From positions 1,139,518 through 1,203,517 of the forward strand of contig NZ_GL732439.1 of NCBI RefSeq assembly GCF_000187465.1: a DNA stretch of 64,000 nucleotides. Direction: 5' to 3'. Every line of letters begins with the position of its first letter. Position 1 is the stretch's first letter. The stretch comes from Streptococcus infantis ATCC 700779 (GTDB lineage Bacteria; Bacillota; Bacilli; Lactobacillales; Streptococcaceae). The notes below the pieces were generated by a model, which had not been told where the DNA came from, ran no database searches, and worked only from the letters and a program-made list of their open reading frames with translations. Of the stretch, positions 13,101-23,039 are shown one piece after another. The position numbers and the translations under genes were made by a program.

Positions 13101-16100
13101 TCAACAGTCACATTTGCCACAGCTTCAATATCTGTTCCTTCTACATGACCTTTTAGGGTAAAGCTATGATAACTAGCGAGTTCTTTTTCATCCACCTTGT
13201 CCCAAGTTACAGATAGCTTACGAGGCAAACCTTTGTCAAATTCTGCTCCGATTTTATCAGGCAAGATTGGTTGCTGATTGATATCTGTAGAGATTGAAAC
13301 AGGATGAAGCTTAACAATTTTCTTAGCTACTTTGTTTTCTTTGATGACCACTACGGTGGCTACAGATTGAGTCTTATCAGTTTGATTGTCAATACGAGGT
13401 GTGAGCGTCACACTACCTTTAGTGTAAAGTAGCAAGTTCTGTCCGTTTACTTCAAGATGCCCACCATCAGTAGAGCTAGCATCCAAGTGAATATCTGATG
13501 CTGAAAATTCAGTCTGTGTACCATCTTCGTAATGCCCAATGACATGATAAGGAAGGACTTGGTCTTCTGTTGCATTTTCTTTACCTTCTACACTTACTTC
13601 CAAGCGTGTCAAGGCAGGGGCTTCTTTCACAAACTGAATCAAATAAGTTTGAACTAAATCGCCCTTCTGGTCACTCAAGAATACAGAAGCCTGATAATCA
13701 TTAGCTGCTGAAGCTTGTTGAACTGTTACCTGATAGCCTCTTGTTTGTGCTCCGACACTTGGAATCTCAGCACTGTAAGGAAGGGATACTCGGTAGTAGG
13801 TCTTTCCAGGCTCAAAGTTTTCAAGAGTCTTATCTCCAACCGTGAGACCTGTAACAGTACTTTCGGTTTCCTGATTACTTGCGATAAAGGTTGCTGTCAC
13901 CTCGTAGTCATTTCCTACTAATTTACCAGTTGCTTCAGTTCGTCCACCTTCTTTTGTCAAGGCAGAAGGATCTTTCAAGGTCCAAGAAACGACATCCGCA
14001 TCAACCAAGTTACCATCTGACAAAACAGCCGTTACCGTTTTATCCAAATCCTCTGTAGCTGTACCAACTGGTACAGTTGCAACTTTAGGCAACCACTTAT
14101 CAAGAGCAATGACCTTAACAAGGGCTTCAGCCTTAGCTTCGAGACCTTCCACACTACCAAGAACTTTTTTCTCACCAGCACTTGTAAGGAGATCATCTGG
14201 GATTGCCCAAACCACAGATTTTTCTTCGACACTACCATCACTATAAATAGCTGTTACTGTCTCTGGTAGTTTTGGATTTTCGCTGACATCAGTAGTTGCT
14301 TTAACAGGGGCAAAAGCGACAAAATGACGATTTTCTTTTTTTCCTGAAACGGTTGTAACCGTCGCCTGATCAGAAGCTAAACCTGCAGAATCAGCATAAA
14401 GAGTAAATTTTCCTTCTTTTTCAGTAGATTTTACAATGACGACACCTTTACCATTGAAGGCTTTTCTTTGCCATGTACCATCTTTCTGAGCTTTATAACG
14501 CTCACGGCTAGCTTGTTCCCCATTGTCCACACCAACGATTTGCCCTTGCCCGTGAAGATTGAAATGAACAAGATTGTTAGCTGTTGGAACGACATTGCCG
14601 TCTTCATCAACAATTTCATAATGGATATAAGACAAATCTTTACCGTCTGCAGTGATAACATGTTCTTCCTTGGTGAGACGAACTCTAGCAGGTTCTCCTG
14701 CTGTTGTTACACTGTCACGCGCAATCTCTTTACCATTTTCATCACGAGCAATAGCAGTCAAGGTACCTGGTTTATATTCCACCAACCACTCAAGATACAA
14801 TTCACCAGGGTTTGCACCTTCATGATAAGGTCGACCATCCGCAGTAGTTTTCTTGGTAAATTCCTTCTTGCCAAGGGACTCGTTGTTCAAGAACAATTCT
14901 ACGCTAGCAGCATTTGAGAATGTCCGAACTGGAACCTTGCTATTGATAAGCATATTACGTTCCTTAAGCGTTTCATCAGTCCAATTCCAGTGAGGCATGA
15001 TACGAACAGTTGGTTTTTCTTTGGCACTATACCATTCACTACGGTAAAGGTAGAAATCATTCTTAGGCAAGCCTGCCGTATCAATGATACCAAAGTAAGA
15101 GCTTTTTACTGGTGTATGATCTTGGTTATGCCAAGGTGTAGGCTCACCGATATAGTCAAAACCAGTCCAGATGAACTGACCTGCATAGCCAGCACGATCA
15201 CGGTCAAAGGTCCAAGATTCAGTAGCTGTTCTACCCCAGGCTACACGGTCATTACCATAGTCGGATTGTTCATAATGACGATTTGGACGATTATCGTGAT
15301 AGAGATTTTTAGCAGGATAAAAATAGGAATCACGTGTTCGAGTTGCTGAAGACGTTTCAGAACCGTAGATTAACCAATCTGGATGGGCTTTACGAACAGC
15401 ATCGTAAAAACGCTCCCCATAGTTCATACCGACAGCATCCATGATTGCTGCTAATTTTAAGAACAAGCCCGTAGAAGCACGACTGAATTTATTTTCACCC
15501 ATAGTCACATAGCGCTCTGTATCAATTGCTTTGATAACAGCTTTCAAACGCTTGGCTGTTTCTAGTGAACGTTCTCCACCATCTGCTTCATCCACTTCAT
15601 TACCGAGTGACCACATAATGATTGAAGGATTATTTTTATCTCGTTCAACCATGGTTCTCAGATCAAAATCAGACCACTTTTCACCCTTTTTGGCTTCTGG
15701 GTGAGTCGCATCTTGGTCAAAGAAGCGTCCATAGTCATAAGTTTTCTTACCACGATACCAAGTATCAAAGGCTTCTTCTTGAACCAAAAGTCCTAGACTA
15801 GCAGCAGCATCTAGCAACTGTGGACTTGCTGGATTGTGGGTTGTACGAATAGAGTTAACTCCCATATCTTTCAGGAGTTTTAATTTACGGTAGGTTGCCT
15901 TATAGTTTTCTTCTGCCCCCAAGGCACCATTATCATGGTGGATACTAACCCCGTGGAATTTCATTCTCTCACCGTTCAGTGAGAAGCCTTCTTTAGCTGT
16001 CCAGTTAAAATAACGATAACCGAAAGTATCTTCTGTTACATCAACTAGCTGACCTTCATTATAAACCTTGGTTTTCAAAACATAGAGCTGAGGATGGTAG

Positions 16101-17380
16101 CTTTTGGTTGTCCAGAGAGTTGGCTTATTCACTAAGATTGTTTGCTTAAAGTCAGCTGTCTCATTTCCTGCTAGGTTCTTGGTTACAGAACGAACCAAAT
16201 CTGAAACAGCCTTACCTTCCTTAGTAAAAATCTGTTGCTCCACAAATACCTTGGCTAGAGTCTTGGCAGTATTTTTGATCTTGCTTTGGATTTGAGTTTC
16301 AACATTGCCATCTTTTTGTTGAGCTAATTTCGGAGTTGTAATATGATTTCCATTTTCAGCCACCTGCACCTTGTCACGATAGCTAAGCGTCACATCACGA
16401 TAGATACCACTTCCTGAGTACCAACGACTACTTGGTTGCTTATTGGTAACTTGAACAGCAATAGTATTCTCACTGCCATCTTTATTTAAAAATTCAGTGA
16501 TATCATATGAAAAATGATTGTAACCACTTGGATAATGACCTACAAATTTACCATTGACATAGACCTTAGAGTCCATGTAGACACCGTCAAAGTTGATCCG
16601 AACATCCTTGTCCTTGGCAGCTTCGTCTACAGTAAAGGTCTTACGATACCAGGCAGTACCACCATTTAATTGACCACCCTCATTTCGAGCAGGAGACTTG
16701 TGGTCAAAATCAAAATAGATACTCCAGTCATGAGGAAGGTTCAACTTAGACCAGTCATGAACGTCCACGTCTTTCTTAGAAAAATCACCCTGAGCATTTA
16801 ATTTAAAATACCAGTCTTTATTGAAATTTTGTTTTCTTTCCTGTAAAAGTTGGTCTTCTTTTTCTTTCTCTTTGGTAACTTGAGGTAAGTCTGTTGAAGA
16901 TGTTTTTTCTTCCTTAGCCTTATCGTCAGATACCGGTTTATTCTGATTAGCTTCAGCAGTATGTTCTTCCAAAACTGCTGGCTTTTCAGTACTCACTTCA
17001 GCAGCAGGTTTTTCAGTTTTTTCTTCCTTAGGACTAACTACTTCTGCTTCCTTTTTTTCCTTAGGACTTGTTTCCTCAGTTACTTTATCTTCAGTTACTG
17101 GTTTTGCTGCTTCATCCGTATTTTTTTCTTCTTTTTCGGTAGCGGAATCTTGTGGGACATTTTGCTCAGCTTTTGCAATGGCTGCAGCTAGATCATCTGG
17201 AAGTTTATCCAAAGGTTGAACTTGATGAATTGTTTCTTCAGTAGTACTTGACGTTTCAGTTTCGGCTGCTTGTGCTACCTGAAGACCAAAGATACTAGCT
17301 CCAATCATAACCGAAGCCGCACCAATAGCAAATTTACGAATACTAAAATGACACCGTTTTTCAAAAAATCTCTTATCCAT
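10121..17380 (-). CDS. bgaA: surface-anchored exo-beta-galactosidase BgaA (LPXTG)
   Basis: 2419 aa. Order: YSIRK-type signal peptide (HFSIRKFAIGAASVMIGA), acidic low-complexity spacer, GH2 sandwich and TIM-barrel, several Ig-like/BIG repeats, two related discoidin-like modules (RWTTWQTN... and RWTNWSRT..., matching the CBM71 pair known for BgaA), a G5-like/linker region, tandem repeats, then LPETG plus hydrophobic segment and KRKEE tail for sortase A. GH2 catalytic residues by motif: acid/base Glu595 in SLGNEV and nucleophile Glu675 in YGSETS. BgaA removes terminal beta-1,4 galactose from host N-glycans and also acts as adhesin. A cre-like site precedes it. The gene is intact. Confidence 0.96.
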   Translation of the reverse strand: MDKRFFEKRCHFSIRKFAIGAASVMIGASIFGLQVAQAAETETSSTTEETIHQVQPLDKLPDDLAAAIAKAEQNVPQDSATEKEEKNTDEAAKPVTEDKVTEETSPKEKKEAEVVSPKEEKTEKPAAEVSTEKPAVLEEHTAEANQNKPVSDDKAKEEKTSSTDLPQVTKEKEKEDQLLQERKQNFNKDWYFKLNAQGDFSKKDVDVHDWSKLNLPHDWSIYFDFDHKSPARNEGGQLNGGTAWYRKTFTVDEAAKDKDVRINFDGVYMDSKVYVNGKFVGHYPSGYNHFSYDITEFLNKDGSENTIAVQVTNKQPSSRWYSGSGIYRDVTLSYRDKVQVAENGNHITTPKLAQQKDGNVETQIQSKIKNTAKTLAKVFVEQQIFTKEGKAVSDLVRSVTKNLAGNETADFKQTILVNKPTLWTTKSYHPQLYVLKTKVYNEGQLVDVTEDTFGYRYFNWTAKEGFSLNGERMKFHGVSIHHDNGALGAEENYKATYRKLKLLKDMGVNSIRTTHNPASPQLLDAAASLGLLVQEEAFDTWYRGKKTYDYGRFFDQDATHPEAKKGEKWSDFDLRTMVERDKNNPSIIMWSLGNEVDEADGGERSLETAKRLKAVIKAIDTERYVTMGENKFSRASTGLFLKLAAIMDAVGMNYGERFYDAVRKAHPDWLIYGSETSSATRTRDSYFYPAKNLYHDNRPNRHYEQSDYGNDRVAWGRTATESWTFDRDRAGYAGQFIWTGFDYIGEPTPWHNQDHTPVKSSYFGIIDTAGLPKNDFYLYRSEWYSAKEKPTVRIMPHWNWTDETLKERNMLINSKVPVRTFSNAASVELFLNNESLGKKEFTKKTTADGRPYHEGANPGELYLEWLVEYKPGTLTAIARDENGKEIARDSVTTAGEPARVRLTKEEHVITADGKDLSYIHYEIVDEDGNVVPTANNLVHFNLHGQGQIVGVDNGEQASRERYKAQKDGTWQRKAFNGKGVVIVKSTEKEGKFTLYADSAGLASDQATVTTVSGKKENRHFVAFAPVKATTDVSENPKLPETVTAIYSDGSVEEKSVVWAIPDDLLTSAGEKKVLGSVEGLEAKAEALVKVIALDKWLPKVATVPVGTATEDLDKTVTAVLSDGNLVDADVVSWTLKDPSALTKEGGRTEATGKLVGNDYEVTATFIASNQETESTVTGLTVGDKTLENFEPGKTYYRVSLPYSAEIPSVGAQTRGYQVTVQQASAANDYQASVFLSDQKGDLVQTYLIQFVKEAPALTRLEVSVEGKENATEDQVLPYHVIGHYEDGTQTEFSASDIHLDASSTDGGHLEVNGQNLLLYTKGSVTLTPRIDNQTDKTQSVATVVVIKENKVAKKIVKLHPVSISTDINQQPILPDKIGAEFDKGLPRKLSVTWDKVDEKELASYHSFTLKGHVEGTDIEAVANVTVEGLQVAEEISLTLPKGETVQLPANVRAYHSNGTTVYNDVVWDKVPANFSQTEGIFEIKGQLVGSSLPTKAHVRVSSQVVAGNNISKQWTGSQLPAAIVSNTGGDDSANALNDLTVSRANTDVKNRWTTWQTNTDNDWASILFGNSGDLTKRFVDNLSVDFYTDGAIGLPKEYVIEYYVGQEIPDLPTDVNHAQGDAKHPFNNAANWKEVEHLKAPGQLSASQTNHFTFDKVETYAVRIRMKKANGTDGVGLTEITILGNKVPAASSSEISIRVDGQKLEHFNPSKTDYHIPQTSKVITATASDNGLVTIVPATSPEGATRLILKAEDGTILKEYRIFRDDQKESTQPVAAENAAMTLSVGDKLQLPTEVTVYYPSETDWTTDKLAVEWDAVPEHATDQEGTFEVLGHILGTDLTTKMQVTVLARGNQVISENASNNATDSKAFASTTNDTDAASNDRIFYINDGRFNEDGRWTNWSRTPKNQEVSVGVLFKKNGQITPRSVGKVAIQFFKDSGTDAPATMVLERYVGPTYSEPSTISRYEENADHPFNKAENWQEIPYKASGAIEAGKPIEFTFDPIQTTAIRARMTRKSTTNGLAMVEFSAYSPAKASDSETPSVTISINGKALENFDPAVSEYRLTSNGAKPEVTVQTSGHGVATVVESNQGNLPTLVRLLAKDGSLVKEYRLHFEAGSEASHAVDDQALVLDRPSLEVEKAVIPFKEIIRENSDLAKDERRIVSEGQNGEKVDYVEVLGTSRKVVHTETRDAKDQIVEVGVKAVATSSKGDEPAPVLEVPEYTDPIGTVGDEPAPIVEVPEYSNSIGTAGDQAAPVLEVPEFKGGANWVEAATNEVPEFKGGANWVEAATNEVPEFKGGANWVETATNEVPEFKGGVNAVQADKNELPEYTGTLGTAGDQAAPTIDKPVADIRGLSDKPSETQASAEQTQVSQVLGNASEKADSARLPETGESLSDTAIFLAGLSLALSVAFLNGKRKEE
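10409..10612 (-). repeat. 51-bp tandem repeat in the bgaA stalk (4 units)
   Basis: Four consecutive 17-codon units beginning EVPEFKGG. Unit starts, read on the minus strand, are at 10612, 10561, 10510 and 10459. The first two units are identical at the protein level (…ANWVEAATN), the third differs by one residue (VETATN) and the fourth is diverged (VNAVQADKN). Upstream lie three longer related blocks of the type APVLEVPEY. Such in-frame repeats near the wall anchor commonly change copy number and set how far the enzyme stands off the wall. Confidence 0.85.
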
Positions 17381-17401
17381 TATGGTTCCTTTCTAAGTTT
17401 T

Positions 17402-17415
17402 AGTAAGCGATTACA
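17402..17415 (-). promoter_or_regulatory. cre-like CcpA site upstream of bgaA
   Basis: On the minus strand TGTAATCGCTTACT fits the catabolite-responsive element consensus (TGWAANCGNTNWCA) except at the last base. It ends 22 bp before the bgaA ATG, immediately upstream of the AGAAAGGA ribosome site, a position expected to block elongation. A second CGCTTACT half lies inverted at about 17446-17453, giving an 8-bp dyad. Carbon-catabolite control of a galactosidase is plausible; this is inference from the motif. Confidence 0.55.
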
Positions 17416-17560
17416 TTTTTCCTCAAAAAATAAACCTCCTTCTAGACGCTTACTTATTTTTGCATATACATATTGATACTTTTAATATATCAAAATAGTA
17501 GAAGTTTTTCAATAATTTGTAGAAGTTTTACTGGAATTTTAGTACAAATAGAGCAAGAAA

Positions 17561-17588
17561 AAAGCAAGTCCTTTAGAACTTGCTTTTT
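17561..17588 (-). terminator. folD terminator
   Basis: Stem AAAAGCAAGT / ACTTGCTTTT with a U-run on the minus strand, 29 bp beyond the folD stop. Confidence 0.75.
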
Positions 17589-17616
17589 AAAAATTCATTA
17601 ATGATTGTAGTAGAGA

Positions 17617-18474
17617 TTAGTCTCTATCCAGCGTTCTTAAAGCAGCCTGATAAGTCTGCTCCATCAGCATGGTAATGGTCATTGGACCAACTCCACCAGG
17701 TACAGGGGTGATATGACTAGCAATTGGTGCAACAGCATCGTAATCAACATCTCCACAGAGCTTGCCATTTTCATCTCGGTTCATCCCCACATCAATGACA
17801 ACAGCTCCTGGTTTGACAAAGTCAGCAGTCACAAACTTGGCACGACCGATAGCTACGACCAAAATATCGGCTTTAGAAGCTACTTGGGCTAGATTGTGGG
17901 TGCGAGAGTGGGTCAAGGTTACAGTTGCATTTTTAGCCAACAGTAACTGGGCCATGGGTTTCCCAACAATATTTGAACGACCAATTACGACCGCATTTTT
18001 ACCTTCTAAGTCAATTCCATATTCATGAAACATTTCCATAATTCCTGCAGGTGTTGAAGGAATCATAACTGGGTGACCAGACCAGAGGCGTCCCATGTTG
18101 AGAGGATGGAAACCATCCACATCCTTTTCTGGATCAATAGCTAGTAAAACAGCTTCTTCATCGATGTGTTTTGGCAATGGAAGCTGAACCAAAATCCCAT
18201 GCCAAGCTGGATCTTGATTGTATTTAGCGATTAATTCTAACAATTCCTCTTGAGTAATGGTTTCCGGAACTCGCACGACTTCACTTTGGAAGCCTGCAGC
18301 GATAGCAGAACGCTCCTTGTTGCGTACGTAAACTTGGCTTGCTGGATTTTCTCCGACTAAAATAACGACCAATCCTGGAACCAAACCTGTCTCTTCCTTT
18401 AGTTTGACTGTTTTTTCAGCCAACTGTCCTTGTAGCTTGGCTGCTAAAGCCTTGCCATCAATCATCTGTGTCAT
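17617..18474 (-). CDS. folD: bifunctional methylenetetrahydrofolate dehydrogenase / cyclohydrolase
   Basis: 285 aa from the start [12 protein letters not shown] longer reading frame to 18537 exists, but it adds non-homologous residues. FolD signatures: YVRNKERSA with catalytic Lys, [11 protein letters not shown], the PSTPAGIME loop, the Rossmann [17 protein letters not shown] and the final [10 protein letters not shown]. It oxidises 5,10-methylene-THF to 10-formyl-THF using NADP+ for purine and formyl-Met synthesis. Single gene between bgaA and the amino-acid transporter. Confidence 0.96.
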   Translation of the reverse strand: MTQMIDGKALAAKLQGQLAEKTVKLKEETGLVPGLVVILVGENPASQVYVRNKERSAIAAGFQSEVVRVPETITQEELLELIAKYNQDPAWHGILVQLPLPKHIDEEAVLLAIDPEKDVDGFHPLNMGRLWSGHPVMIPSTPAGIMEMFHEYGIDLEGKNAVVIGRSNIVGKPMAQLLLAKNATVTLTHSRTHNLAQVASKADILVVAIGRAKFVTADFVKPGAVVIDVGMNRDENGKLCGDVDYDAVAPIASHITPVPGGVGPMTITMLMEQTYQAALRTLDRD

Positions 18475-18575
18475 GTATTTTCTCTTTTCTAACAAATATT
18501 TTCTATTATAACAAAAAATCGTTCGGCATTCTAACACTTCTTACCTAAGATACCCTATAGTCTGAAACTATAAGA

Positions 18576-18596
18576 AAAAGCTCACTTGGAGCTTTT
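18576..18596 (-). terminator. terminator of the amino-acid ABC operon
   Basis: Stem AAAAGCTC / GAGCTTTT around a 5-base loop, 10 bp past the ATPase stop. Confidence 0.7.
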
Positions 18597-18606
18597 CATG
18601 ATATTC

Positions 18607-19341
18607 TTACAAAACCTTACTCAAGAAATCCTTGGTTCTTTGTTCTTGGGTTTGTTCAAAGACTTGCTCTGGAGTTCCGTCTTCAACAACAACACCATCA
18701 GCCATAAAGATGACACGATCTGCTACTTCACGCGCAAAGCCCATTTCATGCGTTACGATAACCATGGTCATTCCTGACTGAGCAAGTTCTTGCATAACTG
18801 CTAGTACTTCTCCTACCATTTCAGGGTCTAGGGCAGAAGTCGGTTCATCAAATAGTAGGACATCTGGTTCCATAGCAAGACCACGCGCAATAGCGATACG
18901 CTGTTGCTGACCGCCCGACAAGCTTTGAGGATAAGCATCTGCCTTATCTGGCAAACCAACCTTTTCCAAGAGCTCATGGGCTCTCTTCTCAGCAACTGCC
19001 TTACTTTCGCCTTTTGTCTTAATTGGAGACAGCGTGATATTTTCCTTCACTGTCATATTCGGGAAGAGATTGAACTGTTGGAAAACCATTCCCATCTTTT
19101 CACGCATGGCAAAGAGGTCATTTTTCTTATCGGTAATGTCAACACCTTCAAAGATAACTTTTCCTTTAGTAGCTTCTTCGAGGAGATTCATCGAACGAAG
19201 GAGGGTTGACTTACCGCTACCAGAAGGTCCGATAATCACCACTACTTGTCCTTTTTTAATTTCAAGATCAATTCCTTTTAAAACTTCATTTTTTCCAAAG
19301 TTTTTATGAAGGTTTTCAATTTTTATAAGTGTTTCAGTCAT
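18607..19341 (-). CDS. polar amino-acid ABC transporter, ATP-binding protein (GlnQ-like)
   Basis: 244 aa, complete ABC ATPase: Walker [13 protein letters not shown]-loop [11 protein letters not shown], signature LSGGQQQR, Walker [18 protein letters not shown]-loop VTHEMGF. The PAAT-type signature ([21 protein letters not shown]) places it with glutamine/cystine/arginine importers. The start overlaps the permease stop by one base (TAATG), so the two are translationally coupled. No substrate-binding protein is adjacent; it must be fused elsewhere or encoded at another locus. Confidence 0.93.
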   Translation of the reverse strand: MTETLIKIENLHKNFGKNEVLKGIDLEIKKGQVVVIIGPSGSGKSTLLRSMNLLEEATKGKVIFEGVDITDKKNDLFAMREKMGMVFQQFNLFPNMTVKENITLSPIKTKGESKAVAEKRAHELLEKVGLPDKADAYPQSLSGGQQQRIAIARGLAMEPDVLLFDEPTSALDPEMVGEVLAVMQELAQSGMTMVIVTHEMGFAREVADRVIFMADGVVVEDGTPEQVFEQTQEQRTKDFLSKVL

Positions 19342-20024
19342 TATTTCTTATCTCCTTGTCCCATACGATTTTCAAAAGCTTTCAAGGCCAGTGTCAAGAT
19401 AGAGGTCATAATCAAGTAGTAAAAGGCTGCAAATAAGAGCGGTGTTAAAGGTAGGTATGTGGTTGTTGATACTGTAGTAGCTCCATTCCACAACTCCATA
19501 ACCCCGATAGCTGACAAGAGCGAGCTATCCTTGATAATAGTGATAAACTCATTTCCTAGAGAAGGTAAGATATTTTTGATAGCCTGGGGTAAAATGACAT
19601 AGCGCATGGCATTCTTAGGGCGAATACCTAGTGAATAAGCTGCTTCTAATTGTCCCTTTGGCACTGCATTAATCCCAGCACGAACTGTTTCTGATACATA
19701 GGCACCACTATTCATAGAGATAATCAAAATCCCTGGAATCAAGCGAGTCAGATCAACATCTAAGATCCCAATTTGAATAGTCGGAGCACTAATATGCATC
19801 AAGGCAAATGCAATCATAATCTGCACCATCATCGGAGTCCCACGGAAGACCCAGATATATAGATTAGCAAACCAGGCAAGTGGTTTAATTTTTGAACGTT
19901 GTGCAAAGGCCAACAGCACTCCTAGAATGGTCCCCAAGAAGACCACCAAGATAGATATGATAATTGTTACAACGGCTCCATAGTTAAAATATGGTAGATA
20001 TTTCGGTAAAAAAGAAAAATTCAT
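19341..20024 (-). CDS. polar amino-acid ABC transporter, permease
   Basis: 227 aa of the HisM/GlnP type: about five membrane helices, N-terminal TM region, PMMVQIMI and the EAA loop ([22 protein letters not shown]). It begins the two-gene operon with the ATPase. Unlike many streptococcal glutamine systems it carries no fused solute-binding domain. Substrate cannot be read from sequence. Confidence 0.92.
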   Translation of the reverse strand: MNFSFLPKYLPYFNYGAVVTIIISILVVFLGTILGVLLAFAQRSKIKPLAWFANLYIWVFRGTPMMVQIMIAFALMHISAPTIQIGILDVDLTRLIPGILIISMNSGAYVSETVRAGINAVPKGQLEAAYSLGIRPKNAMRYVILPQAIKNILPSLGNEFITIIKDSSLLSAIGVMELWNGATTVSTTTYLPLTPLLFAAFYYLIMTSILTLALKAFENRMGQGDKK

Positions 20025-20229
20025 GGATATTCTACTTTCTGTTTTTAATATTTAAACTTAAAACTTGTATAAGGATAACATATATTGCATAAAAATTCAA
20101 CATTTTCTCCTAATATTTTCAATAAATTTTCAAAGACGATAGAAATAGCGAGAAATCTTAGTTTTTTTCTAGTCAAGTCGAGTCTGTTTATGGTAAAATA
20201 GTAAAGATAAGAAATGGAGGAGAATCAAA

Positions 20230-20460
20230 ATGGAATCACATTTGGTTAGAATCATCAATCGCTTAGAAGCAATGACTAAAGATGGTGGTAACTTGAAACG
20301 TAACTTTGAGCGCGAAGGAGTTGTTGTCGCAGAGGTTGCTTTTAACCACGACGAAGAAAACGGACCACTCTTTACACTTCGTGACGTTGAAGCTCGTGAA
20401 ACATATACATTTGATAGCATCGACCTCATTGCGATGGAAATCTACGAACTTTTATACTAA
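20230..20460 (+). CDS. DUF1797 family protein (YkuJ-like)
   Basis: 76 aa, preceded by GGAGG 10 bp upstream of the ATG. Small acidic alpha/beta protein with a conserved central core (RNFEREGVVVAEVAF, LRDVEARETYTFDSIDLIAMEIYELL). The family is widespread in Firmicutes and of unknown function. It is divergent from the ABC operon and followed by its own terminator. Confidence 0.85.
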   Translation: MESHLVRIINRLEAMTKDGGNLKRNFEREGVVVAEVAFNHDEENGPLFTLRDVEARETYTFDSIDLIAMEIYELLY

Positions 20461-20502
20461 TTGTTGAATAAATGCCGGAGAAGTCTCCTGCTTTGACCAA
20501 TG

Positions 20503-20540
20503 AAAATCCTTTTTGCATGACAAATAGGATTTTTCTTTTT
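20503..20540 (+). terminator. terminator after the DUF1797 gene
   Basis: Stem AAAATCCT / AGGATTTT followed by T-rich sequence on the plus strand, 42 bp past the stop. Confidence 0.65.
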
Positions 20541-20600
20541 ATCCCTATATTTCATCTACAAAACTCTTTTATCATGACTTCTAAGACTCAATCTTTTTAC

Positions 20601-20628
20601 TTGCTTTCCCCTTCAATCATGATATAAT
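20601..20628 (+). promoter_or_regulatory. clpE promoter
   Basis: TTGCTT (-35), 16-bp spacer, TATAAT at 20623-20628 (-10). It lies just upstream of the CtsR operator and 72 bp before the clpE ATG. Confidence 0.65.
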
Positions 20629-20641
20629 GAGACTAAAGAAC

Positions 20642-20658
20642 TTTGACTATTTTTGACC
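20642..20658 (+). promoter_or_regulatory. CtsR operator of clpE
   Basis: TTTGACT-ATT-TTTGACC, the exact inverse of the CtsR consensus RGTCAAA-NAN-RGTCAAA. It covers the predicted transcription start region. An additional AGTCAAA half-site lies at 20669-20675. This predicts heat/misfolding-induced derepression of clpE by loss of CtsR binding. Confidence 0.9.
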
Positions 20659-20700
20659 TTTCTGTTTTAGTCAAAGCCAAGAAAGAAACGAGGTAGTGGT

Positions 20701-22950
20701 ATGCTCTGTCAAAATTGTAAAATCAACGACTCAACGATCCATCTTTACACCAATCTTAATGGGCAACAAAAGCAAATTGACCTTTGCCAAAATTGCTACA
20801 AAATTATCAAAACAGATCCAAACAATAGCTTATTCAAAGGCATTACAGATTTAAACAATCGTGATTTTGATCCATTTGGAGACTTCTTTAATGATCTGAA
20901 TAACTTTAGACCTTCTTCAAATAATAATGTTCCTCCAACCCAGTCAGGTGGTGGATATGGTGGCAATGGTGGTTTTGGTTCCCAAAATCGCGGGCCAGCT
21001 CAAACACCTCCTCCTAGTCAAGAAAGAGGACTCTTGGATGAGTACGGTATCAACATAACCGAGATTGCCCGCCGTGGAAATGTCGATCCTGTTATCGGTC
21101 GCGACGAAGAAATCATCCGTGTCATTGAAATTCTCAACCGTAGAACCAAAAACAATCCTGTCCTTATTGGAGAGCCTGGTGTTGGTAAGACCGCCGTTGT
21201 CGAAGGCTTAGCACAGAAAATTGTTGATGGTGATGTTCCCCACAAACTTCAAGGGAAAGAAGTCATCCGCTTAGACGTAGTTAGCCTTGTCCAAGGCACA
21301 GGAATTCGTGGACAGTTCGAAGAGCGCATGCAGAAACTCATGGAAGAAATTCGTGAGCGCAAAGATGTCATCCTTTTTATCGACGAAATTCACGAGATTG
21401 TCGGCGCAGGTTCTGCTGGAGACGGCAATATGGATGCAGGAAATATTCTGAAACCTGCCCTTTCTCGTGGCGAACTTCAACTAGTGGGTGCTACTACCCT
21501 CAATGAATACCGCATCATCGAAAAAGACGCCGCCCTTGAGCGCCGTATGCAACCTGTTAAGGTGGATGAACCAACTGTGGAAGAGACTATTATTATCCTC
21601 AAAGGTATCCAAAAGAAATACGAAGATTACCACCACGTTCATTATACAGATGCTGCTATCGAAGCGGCTGCTACTCTTTCTAACCGCTACATCCAAGATC
21701 GTTTCTTGCCGGACAAGGCTATTGACCTCCTAGATGAGGCTGGTTCAAAAATGAACTTAACCTTGAATTTTGTGGATCCAAAGGTTATCGACCAACGCTT
21801 AATCGAGGCAGAAAATCTCAAGGCTCAAGCAACTCGAGATGAAGATTTTGAGAAAGCTGCCTACTTCCGTGACCAGATTGCTAAATATAAAGAAATGCAA
21901 AAAACAAAAGTAACGGATCAGGATACACCAATCATCAGCGAAAAGACGATTGAACACATTATTGAGCAAAAGACTAATATTCCAGTTGGTGATTTGAAAG
22001 AAAAAGAGCAGTCTCAACTCATCAACCTAGCAGATGACCTCAAGGCTCATGTTATTGGCCAAGATGATGCAGTTGATAAGATTGCTAAGGCTATCCGCCG
22101 TAACCGTGTTGGACTAGGCACTCCAAACCGTCCAATTGGTAGCTTCCTCTTTGTTGGTCCTACAGGTGTCGGTAAGACAGAACTTTCTAAACAACTAGCT
22201 ATCGAGCTTTTTGGTTCTGCTGATAGCATGATTCGCTTTGATATGAGCGAATACATGGAAAAACATAGCGTTGCCAAACTCGTCGGTGCCCCTCCAGGAT
22301 ACGTAGGTTATGATGAAGCAGGTCAGTTGACTGAGAAAGTGCGCCGCAACCCCTACTCACTTATCCTCCTTGACGAGGTTGAAAAAGCCCATCCAGATGT
22401 TATGCATATGTTCCTTCAAGTATTGGATGATGGTCGCTTAACTGACGGTCAAGGTCGAACTGTTAGCTTTAAGGATGCCATCATTATCATGACCTCAAAT
22501 GCAGGTACAGGAAAAGCTGAAGCAAGTGTTGGATTTGGTGCAGCTAGAGAAGGCCGTACAAATTCTGTCCTTGGAGAATTAGGCAACTTCTTTAGTCCAG
22601 AATTCATGAACCGCTTTGATGGTATTATCGAATTCAAAGCTCTCAGCAAGGAAAATCTCCTACAAATCGTTGACCTTATGTTGGATGATGTGAATAAACG
22701 TCTCTCAAGTAATAACATCCATTTAGATGTAACAGATAAGGTTAAAGAAAAACTTGTAGACCTTGGTTACGATCCAAAAATGGGAGCTCGTCCACTCCGT
22801 CGTACCATCCAAGACTATATCGAAGATGCCATTACAGACTACTACCTTGAAAATCCAAGCGAAAAAGAACTCAAGGCAGTCATGACAAGTAAAGGTAAAA
22901 TCGTGATTAAGTCCAAAAATAAAACGGAAACAATCGAGTCAAACGACTAG
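20701..22950 (+). CDS. clpE: ATP-dependent Clp protease ATP-binding subunit ClpE
   Basis: 749 aa. N-terminal zinc finger with two CxxC pairs (LCQNC and LCQNC, residues 2-33), a Gly/Asn/Pro-rich linker, AAA+ domain 1 ([19 protein letters not shown]), a UVR motif in the middle ([15 protein letters not shown]) and AAA+ domain 2 ([21 protein letters not shown]). The zinc finger plus UVR layout identifies ClpE rather than ClpC or ClpL. It unfolds heat-damaged proteins and feeds ClpP. Regulated by CtsR (operator upstream) and followed by a terminator. Confidence 0.97.
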   Translation: MLCQNCKINDSTIHLYTNLNGQQKQIDLCQNCYKIIKTDPNNSLFKGITDLNNRDFDPFGDFFNDLNNFRPSSNNNVPPTQSGGGYGGNGGFGSQNRGPAQTPPPSQERGLLDEYGINITEIARRGNVDPVIGRDEEIIRVIEILNRRTKNNPVLIGEPGVGKTAVVEGLAQKIVDGDVPHKLQGKEVIRLDVVSLVQGTGIRGQFEERMQKLMEEIRERKDVILFIDEIHEIVGAGSAGDGNMDAGNILKPALSRGELQLVGATTLNEYRIIEKDAALERRMQPVKVDEPTVEETIIILKGIQKKYEDYHHVHYTDAAIEAAATLSNRYIQDRFLPDKAIDLLDEAGSKMNLTLNFVDPKVIDQRLIEAENLKAQATRDEDFEKAAYFRDQIAKYKEMQKTKVTDQDTPIISEKTIEHIIEQKTNIPVGDLKEKEQSQLINLADDLKAHVIGQDDAVDKIAKAIRRNRVGLGTPNRPIGSFLFVGPTGVGKTELSKQLAIELFGSADSMIRFDMSEYMEKHSVAKLVGAPPGYVGYDEAGQLTEKVRRNPYSLILLDEVEKAHPDVMHMFLQVLDDGRLTDGQGRTVSFKDAIIIMTSNAGTGKAEASVGFGAAREGRTNSVLGELGNFFSPEFMNRFDGIIEFKALSKENLLQIVDLMLDDVNKRLSSNNIHLDVTDKVKEKLVDLGYDPKMGARPLRRTIQDYIEDAITDYYLENPSEKELKAVMTSKGKIVIKSKNKTETIESND

Positions 22951-22963
22951 TTCCTCACATACA

Positions 22964-22999
22964 AAAGAATGTTCTTGCTTGACAGTGAGAACATTCTTT
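22964..22999 (+). terminator. clpE terminator
   Basis: Stem AAAGAATGTTCT / AGAACATTCTTT with a 13-base loop, 14 bp after the clpE stop. Confidence 0.75.
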
Positions 23000-23039
23000 A
23001 CTATTATAGAAAGAAAGCGCACTCACGAAGGAGAATTTT

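Noticed and set aside
17418..17450. Minimal start-stop (ATG-TAA) behind AAGGAGG upstream of bgaA
   Set aside because: The cre-like site contains ATG-TAA on the minus strand, 16-22 bases after a strong ribosome-like AAGGAGG. Spacing is too long and there is no independent support.
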